From contig CALCIA010000069.1 in NCBI GenBank assembly GCA_937907435.1, forward strand, positions 1-6,130: 6,130 nt of DNA, read 5' to 3'. The notes beneath the pieces are model-generated. The model did no database searches and was not told where the DNA came from. It saw only the letters and a program-made list of their open reading frames with translations. Below are positions 1 to 6,101 of the stretch, piece by piece (the stretch's first letter is position 1; each line of letters starts with the position of its first letter). Source of the DNA: an uncultured Actinomycetes bacterium (GTDB taxonomy: Bacteria > Actinomycetota > Thermoleophilia > Solirubrobacterales > 70-9). A program made the translations under genes and the position numbers.

Positions 1-46
1 CCCTCTCGCCACGGCCACAGCCTGCCCGGGCCGTGGCGAGAGGGGC
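1..46. repeat. Hairpin repeat, left copy (cut by window start)
   Basis: Bases 1-16 (CCCTCTCGCCACGGCC) pair perfectly with 29-44, leaving the 12-nt loop ACAGCCTGCCCG at 17-28. The whole 44-nt unit is the exact reverse complement of the core of the hairpin at 5920-5973, including the loop. It is therefore an inverted copy of a repeat and not a chance stem. The right copy has a 21-bp stem, so this copy probably continues left of base 1. No T-run follows on the plus side, so it is not a classical intrinsic terminator. It could be a dispersed palindromic repeat (REP/MITE-like) or a U-less terminator of the upstream transcript. Confidence 0.85.
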
Positions 47-57
47 GCGTCCGTTGT

Positions 58-150
58 CCGGGCGACAGCTTGCGGGGCCTGGACCCTTCCGGGCGCCAGC
101 TTGCGGGGCCTGAACCCTTCCGGGCGACAGCTTGCGAGGCCCCATCCCCA
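58..150. repeat. Three tandem 31-bp repeats
   Basis: Three consecutive units start at 58, 89 and 120, giving a period of exactly 31. Each opens with CCGGGCG(A/C)CAGCTTGCG followed by a GGCC core. Units 1 and 2 end in CCTGGACCCTT and CCTGAACCCTT and differ at two positions. Unit 3 has GAGG in place of GGGG and a diverged tail. The first 21 nt of unit 1 recur exactly, in reverse complement, at 5893-5913. The block may bind a protein or may be the product of slippage within a repeat element; function unknown. Confidence 0.85.
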
Positions 151-279
151 CACGTTGGGGCGATCGGCCCATATCCGCCGCACGCCGCGGCGAGGCTGCG
201 GTGAAACCCGGATGGCGGGCCGGGCGCGCGCTCCTAGATTCGCCAGGAGGAGCAATTCGGCAAGCGAGAGGAAGGGACG
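151..279 (+). promoter_or_regulatory. Leader region of the five-gene operon
   Basis: This is the only sizeable gap upstream of the co-directional genes, so the operon promoter is expected here or within the tandem repeats. The best -10-like hexamer is TAGATT at 235-240, but no convincing -35 lies 16-18 nt upstream. A short stem with 5-bp arms (CCCCA at 146-150, TGGGG at 156-160) and the palindrome CGCCGCGGCG at 183-192 are visible but unremarkable at this GC content. Two purine-rich stretches precede the first gene: AGGAGGAG at 245-252 and GAGAGGAAGGG at 266-276. No confident riboswitch or operator was recognised. Confidence 0.35.
266..276 (+). promoter_or_regulatory. Ribosome binding site of the first Usp gene
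   Basis: GAGAGGAAGGG ends three bases before ATG 280. Its AGGA core (269-272) sits 7 nt from the start, which supports ATG 280. The stronger-looking AGGAGGAG at 245-252 lies 27 nt upstream, too far for this ATG, and no ATG, GTG or TTG lies at a proper distance behind it. Confidence 0.6.
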
Positions 280-1074
280 ATGCCCACCACCGAGAACAAG
301 CGCGCCGCCGCGGCGAGCACCCCGCACTACGAGACCGGGCCGATCGTGGTCGGCTCCGACGGCAGCCCGGGCGGCGACGACGCGGTCGCGCTGGCGCATG
401 ACCTGACGGGGACGAGCAGCCGGCGCCTGGTCGCCGAGAAGATCCCCGGGGTGGCCGCGCCGAGCCTCGGGCTGGTCGGGCTCGCCGAGCGCGAAGACGC
501 CGGGACCCTGGTCGTCGGCTCGCCCCACCGCGGTCCGGTCGGGCGCGCCCTGCTCGGCAGCGTCGCCCACCACGTCCTCCATCACGCCCCCTGCGAGGTG
601 GTCGTCGCGCCGCGCGGCTACGCGGGCCGTGAACGCCGGCCGCGGCTCGCCAAGGTCGGCGTCGCCTACGACGGCACGACCGAATCGCACACCGCCCTGC
701 GCCGCGCCGAAGCGCTCTGCCGCGACACCGGCGCCTCCCTGCACCTGATCGTCGCCGAAGACCCGGTCGTCGCCGGGGTCGAGCGCGGCGAGGAGTACTC
801 GCCGCTGACCAACGCCTCCGCCGTGCTGGCGGCGGCGCTGAAGACGGTCGCGCCGACGATCGAGGCCGACGGCGAGTGCGTCGACCCCGGCTGGCGCCGC
901 GCCGACAAGTCGATCGCCGAGGCGATCGCCGACGCCTGCGAGCGCGACGTCGACATCCTCGTCGCCGGCACCCGCAAGCCACTCGACCGGCTGCTGCTCG
1001 GGTCGGTCACCGGCCACCTGATCGACGTCGCGCCCTGCGCGGTCCTCGTCGTCCCGCACGAGGAAGGGGCCTGA
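280..1074 (+). CDS. Universal stress protein, tandem UspA domains (first of pair)
   Basis: A 264-residue cytoplasmic protein with two Usp (UspA-like) alpha/beta domains. Usp proteins bind ATP or similar nucleotides and support survival under stress; the partner and exact role of this one are unknown. Domain 1 spans about residues 21-112, beginning with the beta-1 motif IVVGSDGSP (Asp27), and carries the nucleotide loop G80-SPH-x9-G93-S94, in which His83 replaces the second Gly of the usual G-2x-G-9x-G(S/T) motif. Domain 2 spans about 124-259, beginning VGVAYDGT (Asp131), and has a loop two residues short (GTRK, then GS at 241-242). Domain 1 is only about 90 residues against the usual ~140: the central beta-2/linker segment is missing, which makes the protein shorter than a typical ~290-residue tandem Usp. 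ATP binding is therefore uncertain in both halves. It is first in the operon, and its stop is 1 nt from the next start, so co-translation is likely. The family call is firm. Confidence 0.9.
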   Translation: MPTTENKRAAAASTPHYETGPIVVGSDGSPGGDDAVALAHDLTGTSSRRLVAEKIPGVAAPSLGLVGLAEREDAGTLVVGSPHRGPVGRALLGSVAHHVLHHAPCEVVVAPRGYAGRERRPRLAKVGVAYDGTTESHTALRRAEALCRDTGASLHLIVAEDPVVAGVERGEEYSPLTNASAVLAAALKTVAPTIEADGECVDPGWRRADKSIAEAIADACERDVDILVAGTRKPLDRLLLGSVTGHLIDVAPCAVLVVPHEEGA

Positions 1075-1075
1075 G

Positions 1076-1864
1076 ATGCGCGGCAACGTGGTCGTCGGCT
1101 ACCTCGACACCGAGCGCGGCCGCGACGCCCTGGCCCTGGGACGCATCCTGGCCAAGGCGCGCGACGCCGAGCTGCGCATCGTCACCGCCGCCGAGGGCGA
1201 GCCGCTCGCCGCCACGGCGCGCGAGCAGGGCGCCGAGCTCGTCGTCCTCGGCGCGACCCACCGCGGGCCGCTCGGCCGCATCGTCCCGGGGACGACGATG
1301 GAGCACCTGCTCGGCGGCGTGGCCTGCGCGATCGCCGTGGCGCCGCCGGGCTTCGGCACCCGCGCCGACGGCGAGTCCGTCTGGCAGCCGCTGGACGGCG
1401 ACGCCGAGGACGTCGGCATGCGCGTCGTCGGGGTCGCCTACGACGGCTCGCCCGCGGCGCGCGGCGCGCTCGACTTCGCCACCGACCTGGCCCGGCGCAA
1501 CGGCGCGGCGCTCCGCGTCTACACCGTCGTCCCGAAGGTGGTGCCGATCGCCCCCGACGCGCCGCTCACGCCCCACCCCGCCGCGCCGAGCGAACTGGAG
1601 GCGCGCCGCGCCAAGCTCCAGCGGACGACCGCGGCCCTCCCCGACGAGGTGCGCGCCGAGCCGGTCCTCCTGCGCGGCTTCGCCGTCCCCGAGCTGGTCA
1701 AGGCGGCAAGCCTCGGCGTCGACCTGCTGGTCGTCGGCACCCAGGTGCGCGGCCACGTCGGCCGGCTCCTCCACAAGAGCGTCGCCGGTGAACTCGCCCT
1801 CGAGGCCCCCTGTCCCGTCCTCATCTGTCCGAGCCCCGTCGGCGCACCGCTGGCGGCGGCCTGA
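1076..1864 (+). CDS. Universal stress protein, tandem UspA domains (second of pair)
   Basis: A 262-residue tandem Usp protein with the same layout as its upstream neighbour. A short first domain (about residues 4-91) is followed by a linker of about 24 residues rich in Asp/Glu, then a full-length second domain (about 116-253). Domain 1 has VVVGYLDTERG at beta-1 and the loop G59-ATH-x9-G72-T73, with His62 at the second Gly position, as in the neighbour. Both proteins share HRGPxGR here, which suggests a tandem gene duplication. Domain 2 has VGVAYDGSPAARG (Asp123) and the loop GTQV-x9-KS (221-235), in which Lys234 replaces the last Gly, so nucleotide binding may be lost or altered in this half. 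The start at ATG 1076 is preceded by AGGAAGGGG at 1061-1069, inside the end of the previous gene. The role is inferred as a cytoplasmic stress protein, perhaps acting as a heteromer with the first Usp. Confidence 0.9.
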   Translation: MRGNVVVGYLDTERGRDALALGRILAKARDAELRIVTAAEGEPLAATAREQGAELVVLGATHRGPLGRIVPGTTMEHLLGGVACAIAVAPPGFGTRADGESVWQPLDGDAEDVGMRVVGVAYDGSPAARGALDFATDLARRNGAALRVYTVVPKVVPIAPDAPLTPHPAAPSELEARRAKLQRTTAALPDEVRAEPVLLRGFAVPELVKAASLGVDLLVVGTQVRGHVGRLLHKSVAGELALEAPCPVLICPSPVGAPLAAA

Positions 1865-1891
1865 CCGCGCCCGGCGCCGGAAAGGAAGCGC

Positions 1892-2443
1892 ATGTCCACC
1901 AACGCCGTCCACATCCGTCACCTCCTCACCGTCCGCGGCGAGGACGCCGAGGCGAAGCCGGAGAGCGCCGCCTCGACCTCGATCGAGACGATCGCCTACT
2001 GGGCCGTCGTCGCGGCGATCTACATGGGCTTCGGCTTCCTCTGGTACTACTCGGCCAAGGAGAAGCTGATCGACGACGGCGGGGCGATGCCGGCCGGGCT
2101 GGCGAAAGGCTACGCGGGCTCCTTCGTCGACTCCTTCCCCGGCCTCGACGCCGCCTGGACGATCCTCGGCATCGTCGAGGCGCTCGCCTTCCTCGGCTTC
2201 CTCGCCAGCATCGCCGCGGGCGAGTTCCTGCCGGGGCGCCGCAAGCCGATCCTCGTCGCCTCGCTCGGCGTCTCGCTGGTCACCTTCGCGCTGCTGATCT
2301 TCGGCCAGGAGATGGTCGGCGAATTCGAATCGGTCGCCCAGCTCTTCGGCTACTTCGGCGCCACCGTGGTCACGCTGCTGCTGGTCCGCCTGCTGCCGCC
2401 CCGGCCCGGGATCTGGGAGCTCGCCGCGGGCAGGGAGAAGTAG
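1892..2443 (+). CDS. Four-helix membrane protein, possibly DoxX-like
   Basis: A 183-residue integral membrane protein. After about 30 hydrophilic residues there are four likely transmembrane helices, near residues 33-53, 88-109, 119-138 and 149-168, and a short charged C-terminus. The end of helix 1 (FGFLWYYSAKEKLIDDGG) and helix 2 (ILGIVEALAFLGFLAS) resemble the helix-1 'GxxKL' and helix-2 'GxxExxxGxxL' pattern of the DoxX-like superfamily, whose members include quinone-linked and redox-stress membrane proteins. This match is by eye and tentative. There is no signal peptide with a cleavage site and no Cys, so thiol chemistry by this protein itself is unlikely. ATG 1892 is preceded by AAAGGAAG at 1881-1888. 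It sits 27 nt after the second Usp gene and 5 nt before the ABC ATPase gene, so it may be an accessory of either. The membrane protein call is firm; the family is weak. Confidence 0.7.
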   Translation: MSTNAVHIRHLLTVRGEDAEAKPESAASTSIETIAYWAVVAAIYMGFGFLWYYSAKEKLIDDGGAMPAGLAKGYAGSFVDSFPGLDAAWTILGIVEALAFLGFLASIAAGEFLPGRRKPILVASLGVSLVTFALLIFGQEMVGEFESVAQLFGYFGATVVTLLLVRLLPPRPGIWELAAGREK

Positions 2444-2448
2444 CCCCC

Positions 2449-3237
2449 ATGGCCGCCGGCGACCCCCGACACGACGGCTCCGGCGCCCCGCTGCTGGAGG
2501 CGCGCGACCTCGAGCGCTCCTTCGGCAGCGCCGCCACGGCGGTGCAGGCGCTGCGCGGCGTCAGCCTCACCGTCGCGGAGGGGGGGATGGTCGCGATCAT
2601 GGGACCCTCCGGCTCCGGCAAGAGCACGCTGCTCCACATCCTCGGCGCGCTCGACCGGCCCGACTCCGGCTCGGTCTCGATCGACGGCCGCCGCTACGAC
2701 GACCTCTCCGACCGCGAGCTGACCCACCTGCGCGGCGAGGTCTTCGGCTTCGTCTTCCAGTTCTTCAACCTGCTGCCGACCTTGAGCGCGGCGGAGAACG
2801 TGCTGCTGCCCGCGCTCGTCAACGGCGAGCGGCCGGCCCGCTACGCCGCCCGGGTCGACTCGCTGCTCGGCCGCGTCGGGCTCGGCGGCCGCGCCGCCCA
2901 CCTCCCCACCGAGCTCTCCGGCGGCGAGCAGCAGCGGGTCGCGATCGCCCGCGCCCTCCTGCGTCACCCGCGCCTCGTCCTCGCCGACGAGCCGACCGGC
3001 AACCTCGACTCGAAGGCCGGCAACACCGTAATGCGCCTGCTGCGCGCGGTCGTCGACGAAGGCCAGACCGTCGTCATGGTCACCCACGACCCCGGCGCCG
3101 CGGCGCTCGCCGACCGGGTCGTCTTCCTGCGCGACGGCGAGATCGCGGGCGAGGTCGAGGGCGGCGACACGGCGAAGGTCATCGACGCCTTCCGCGACAT
3201 CGAGGCGGGTGGGGGGCCCGCGCGGGCCGCCGCATGA
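2449..3237 (+). CDS. ABC transporter ATP-binding protein, LolD/MacB/FtsE type
   Basis: A 262-residue cytoplasmic ATPase that should power the permease encoded next. All catalytic motifs are intact: Walker A GPSGSGKST (52-60), Q-loop Gln104 in FQFFNLLPTLSAAENV, signature LSGGEQQRV (156-164), Walker B LVLAD with catalytic Glu181, D-loop NLDS (185-188) and switch His213. The run ADEPTGNLDS and the FQFFNLLPTLSAAENV segment are typical of the LolD/MacB/FtsE branch, which works with FtsX-fold permeases by mechanotransmission and not through a classical transport channel. The length is slightly above the usual ~230 because of a Gly/Ser/Ala-rich N-terminus (1-15) and an extended C-terminus (about 236-262). 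AGGGAGAAG at 2432-2440 supports ATG 2449. Its stop overlaps the permease start as ATGA, so the two are probably translationally coupled. The substrate is not predictable. Confidence 0.95.
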   Translation: MAAGDPRHDGSGAPLLEARDLERSFGSAATAVQALRGVSLTVAEGGMVAIMGPSGSGKSTLLHILGALDRPDSGSVSIDGRRYDDLSDRELTHLRGEVFGFVFQFFNLLPTLSAAENVLLPALVNGERPARYAARVDSLLGRVGLGGRAAHLPTELSGGEQQRVAIARALLRHPRLVLADEPTGNLDSKAGNTVMRLLRAVVDEGQTVVMVTHDPGAAALADRVVFLRDGEIAGEVEGGDTAKVIDAFRDIEAGGGPARAAA

Positions 3238-5828
3238 GCGCCGCCCGCCCCGAGGGCGCCCGCCTGCGCGGCTTCGCCGGGCTCGGCGCCCGCTCGCTGC
3301 GCGCCCGGCCGCTGCGCTCGGGGCTGACCATGGCGGGGATCGTCCTCGGCGTCGGCATGGCGTTCGGCGTCCTCGTCCTGGTGGCGACGATCCACTCCAG
3401 CTTCGACCGCCTCTTCGACGCGATCTACGGCAACACCAGCGTCGTCGTCACCGGCCGCTCCGCGGTCGGCCAGGTGCCGCAGCGGACGCTCACCGAGGTG
3501 CGGGAAGTCGACGGGGTCGACGCCGCGGTCGGCCGCGTGATGGGGATCTTCCGCGTGATCGGCGACGAAGGCAAGGCACAGAGCGGCTCCTCCTCCACCC
3601 TCTTCGTCGCCGGGCAGAACCTGCGCGGACCGGACCCGAGCGGCAGCGAGATCGTCGCCGGCCGCAAGGCGCGCGGCCCCGGCCAGATCCAGCTCGAGCA
3701 GTCCTGGGCGAACGCCCACGGCCTCGCGCCGGGCGACCGCATCCGCCTCGCCACCCCGTCGGGACGGGCGAGCCTCCTCGTCGCCGGCGTCTTCCGCTTC
3801 AACTCCTCACTCGACCTCGGCGGCTACGGGATGGCGGCGGCGCCACTCGGCTCGGTCCGCCGGATGACCGGCAAACCGACCGGCTGGGACGAAGTCAGCG
3901 TGATCGCCGCGGGCGGCGTCGCCGACGAAGCGCTGGCGCGGCGCATCCGCGCCGCCGTCGGCCCGGGGGTCGAAGTCGACACGCTGGCGGCGAAGGGCGA
4001 AGAAGTCAACGAAGCGATGGCGAGCCTCGACATCGTCCTCTACTTCTTCTCCGGCATGGCGATCTTCGTCAGCGCCTTCCTGATCCTCAACTCCTTCAAC
4101 ATGACGGTGCTGCAGCGGATCCGCGAGCTCGGCACGCTGCGCGCGCTCGGCGGCTCGCGGCGCCGGATCGCGGGCTCGGTGCTGGGCGAAGCGCTGGCGC
4201 TGGCGATCCCCGGCTGCGCCCTCGGCCTGCTGCTCGGGCTCGGCCTCGCCGAACTGCTGGCGGCGGCGATGCGGAGCTTCTTCGGCCTGCCGATCGCCTC
4301 CCTGGACGTGACCGCGGGCGCCGTCGTCGCCTCGGTCGCGGTCGGTCTGCTGGCGACGACGGCGGGGGCGCTCTACCCCTCGCTGCGGGCGGGCCGCGTC
4401 GCCCCGGTGCTGGCGCTGACCGGCGCGCTGCGGACGGAGCGGCGGCCGGGCCGGCGGCGCGCCCTCCTCGGCCTCGCCCTCTTCCTCCCCGGGATGGCGA
4501 TCGGCGGCCTCTTCTGGTTCAGCAACGCGAGCGGCACGACGACCGCCGCGGTGGTCGGCATCGGCTCGACCCTGACGATGTTCGTCGGCATGGTGCTGCT
4601 GGCGCCGTTCCTGGTGATGCCGCTGATCGACCTGCTCGCCCGGCCGGTGCGGGCGCTGATGCCCTCGGAGGGGCGGCTCGCGTCCGACTCGCTGCGGATG
4701 AACCCACTGCGCACCTCGGCCACCGCCGCCGCGCTCGTCGTCACCCTCTCCGTCGTGGTCGTGAACTCGACCATGAGCGCCAGCTTCCTCGGCACGATCT
4801 CCGCCGAGCTCGACGCCCACTTCGCCCGCGACCTGACCGTGCAGCCGCTCGGCTACAGCAGCTACGGGCCGCCGACGAGCGCCATCGCGCCGGCACTGCG
4901 CGGCGAGATCGCGAAGCTGCCCGCGGCCGGCACCGTCACCCCCGAGCGCATCGTCTACATGCGCCACCTGCCGGTCGGCGGCGAACCGGGGCTCCTCACC
5001 GCCGTCGACCCGCGCCGGTGGCCGCGCGTCGACCGCACCGAATACGAAGGCGCGACCACCGCCCGGGCGATGGCCGGCCTCGCCGCCGGCGGTGCCGTGC
5101 TGGGCAAGGGACTCGCCGACGACAACGGCCTCGCGGTCGGCGACACGGTCGTCCTGCGCGGCGCCGGCGGCGTCGTCCGCGCGCCGGTCGTGGCGACCGT
5201 CGACACGCTCGAAGGCAGCGGCAACCTGGTGACGGTCTCGCTGGCGACGATGAAGCGGGCCTACGGCATCGGCTCGGACTCGATCCTCGCCGTCACCGCC
5301 GCCTCGCCCGGCCTGCGCCCGGCGCTCGACCGCCAGGTCGCCGCGCTCCTCGAACGCCGTTATCCGGGCTTCGAAGCCGTCTCCAACGCCCAGGTCAAGC
5401 AGCAGTACGAAGACGCCGTGAACCAGCAGTTCTCCTTCTTCAACGCGATCGTCGGCATCGCCGTGATCGTCGGCCTCCTCGGCATCGTCAACACCCTCTC
5501 GATGGCGGTCCTGGAGCGCACCCGTGAGATCGGCGTCCTCCGCGCCCTCGGCGGCTCCCGCTGGCGCATCCGCCGCACGATGCTCGCCGAGAGCCTCCTC
5601 ATCTCGATCGCCGGCAGCCTGGTCGGCATCGCCCTCGGCCTCCTGGTCGGCGTCGTCTGGATCCTCTCGATCCGCGAAAGCACCCTCCTCGGCCTCAACC
5701 TGGAGATCCCGACCGGCATCCTCGCCACCATCGCCGCCCTCGGCATCCTGATCGGCGTCCTCGCCGCCATCATCCCCGCCCGCCGCGCCGCCCACCTGGA
5801 CCCGCTGAAGGCCCTCACGTACGAGTGA
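3234..5828 (+). CDS. ABC transporter permease, tandem FtsX/LolC-like domains
   Basis: An 864-residue membrane protein, the permease partner of the preceding ATPase. It reads as two FtsX/MacB-like modules. Module 1 has TM1 (about 32-53), a large extracytoplasmic MacB_PCD-like domain (about 54-265) and three helices (about 267-286, 318-345, 360-381). Two extra helices follow (about 408-428 and 436-462). Module 2 has a helix at about 495-517, a second external domain (about 518-733) and three helices (about 735-757, 785-811, 826-848), giving about 10 in total. The cytoplasmic coupling motif is duplicated: IRELGTLRALGGSRRRI (295-311) and REIGVLRALGGSRWRI (764-779). Each external domain contains the NGLAxGD-type segment common in LolC/LolE (HGLAPGDRIRL, NGLAVGDTVVL). 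The C-terminus DPLKALTYE is classic for the family. Having both modules in one chain suggests one or two copies per complex with the ATPase dimer. The start at ATG 3234 overlaps the ATPase stop. The substrate is unknown; lipid, lipoprotein or peptide export, or envelope remodelling, are possible. No adaptor or outer-membrane partner is encoded nearby. Confidence 0.95.
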   Translation: MSAARPEGARLRGFAGLGARSLRARPLRSGLTMAGIVLGVGMAFGVLVLVATIHSSFDRLFDAIYGNTSVVVTGRSAVGQVPQRTLTEVREVDGVDAAVGRVMGIFRVIGDEGKAQSGSSSTLFVAGQNLRGPDPSGSEIVAGRKARGPGQIQLEQSWANAHGLAPGDRIRLATPSGRASLLVAGVFRFNSSLDLGGYGMAAAPLGSVRRMTGKPTGWDEVSVIAAGGVADEALARRIRAAVGPGVEVDTLAAKGEEVNEAMASLDIVLYFFSGMAIFVSAFLILNSFNMTVLQRIRELGTLRALGGSRRRIAGSVLGEALALAIPGCALGLLLGLGLAELLAAAMRSFFGLPIASLDVTAGAVVASVAVGLLATTAGALYPSLRAGRVAPVLALTGALRTERRPGRRRALLGLALFLPGMAIGGLFWFSNASGTTTAAVVGIGSTLTMFVGMVLLAPFLVMPLIDLLARPVRALMPSEGRLASDSLRMNPLRTSATAAALVVTLSVVVVNSTMSASFLGTISAELDAHFARDLTVQPLGYSSYGPPTSAIAPALRGEIAKLPAAGTVTPERIVYMRHLPVGGEPGLLTAVDPRRWPRVDRTEYEGATTARAMAGLAAGGAVLGKGLADDNGLAVGDTVVLRGAGGVVRAPVVATVDTLEGSGNLVTVSLATMKRAYGIGSDSILAVTAASPGLRPALDRQVAALLERRYPGFEAVSNAQVKQQYEDAVNQQFSFFNAIVGIAVIVGLLGIVNTLSMAVLERTREIGVLRALGGSRWRIRRTMLAESLLISIAGSLVGIALGLLVGVVWILSIRESTLLGLNLEIPTGILATIAALGILIGVLAAIIPARRAAHLDPLKALTYE

Positions 5829-5857
5829 GCGTGGGGCGGACGGGGGCCGGAAGGGAT

Positions 5858-5880
5858 GGGGACCCGCAGGCGGGCGCCCC
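5858..5880 (+). terminator. Weak hairpin after the operon, possible terminator
   Basis: Thirty bases past the permease stop, GGGG (5858-5861) pairs with CCCC (5877-5880) and CCCG (5863-5866) pairs with CGGG (5871-5874). The loop is CAGG, and there is a small internal asymmetry (A against CG). No T-run follows. It could help end the operon transcript, but such short G/C stems are easy to find at this composition, and the hairpin at 5920-5973 is far stronger. Confidence 0.25.
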
Positions 5881-5892
5881 GGGAGGGCTCAT

Positions 5893-5973
5893 GCCCCGCA
5901 AGCTGTCGCCCGGTCAGGACCCGCCCCTCTCGCCACGGCCCGGGCAGGCTGTGGCCGTGGCGAGAGGGGCGGG
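5893..5973. repeat. Composite hairpin repeat, right copy, inverted relative to the left end
   Basis: Bases 5893-5913 (starting GCCCCGCAAGCTGTCGCC) are the exact reverse complement of 58-78, the start of the first 31-bp tandem unit. Next to it, bases 5920-5940 form a perfect 21-bp stem with 5953-5973 around the loop CGGGCAGGCTGT (5941-5952). The core of this hairpin is the exact inverse of 1-44. The short stretch between the two blocks also aligns with 45-57, allowing a 2-nt gap. The whole composite element is thus present at both ends of the operon in opposite orientation, hairpin outward. No T-run follows on either strand. It may act as a U-less bidirectional terminator, or it may be a member of a dispersed REP/MITE-like family. 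Confidence 0.85.
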
Positions 5974-6004
5974 TATGAAAAGCGTGGAGGGAAGCGCGCG
6001 GAAG

Positions 6005-6044
6005 CGTCACGGGAGTGCGCCGGGTGTGGCACGGATCCGTGACG
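6005..6044. promoter_or_regulatory. Palindrome cluster, possible operator
   Basis: CGTCACGG (6005-6012) is the reverse complement of CCGTGACG (6037-6044). Inside, GTGC (6015-6018) can pair with GCAC (6029-6032). Overlapping the right arm is a perfect 12-bp palindrome, CACGGATCCGTG (6030-6041). The repeated CACGG/CCGTG half-sites look like a dimeric regulator target, but no known operator was matched and no adjacent promoter was identified. Confidence 0.35.
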
Positions 6045-6101
6045 GGACGCCCACGACGGGCACCGAGGGCCGGTCCCCGAACGGTCAGGGATCTCCCCGG
6101 T

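Noticed and set aside
58..150. CRISPR array
   Set aside because: The units abut directly with no unique spacers between them, there are only three, and no cas genes are present.
201..240. ECF-sigma promoter (GTGAAACC as -35, TAGATT as -10)
   Set aside because: The spacing of about 28 nt is too long, and neither element matches a consensus well.
101..406. Plus-strand open frames starting in the tandem repeats (101 and 132)
   Set aside because: They overlap the first Usp gene in other frames, encode Arg/Pro/Ala-rich sequence and have no ribosome site.
3807..5795. 662-codon minus-strand open frame opposite the permease gene
   Set aside because: The translation is low-complexity (Asp/Glu/Arg/Gly/Ala/His-rich) with no recognisable domain, as expected from the antisense of a GC-rich gene.
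1..5973. Composite transposon ends
   Set aside because: The inverted repeats are convincing, but no transposase or recombinase is encoded and no target-site duplication can be judged because the left end is cut off. Kept only as a finding.
5360..6010. Long minus-strand open frame overlapping the permease end and the right repeat
   Set aside because: It is Arg/Pro-rich, runs through the hairpin repeat and lies antisense to a well-supported conserved permease; high-GC DNA yields such frames by default.
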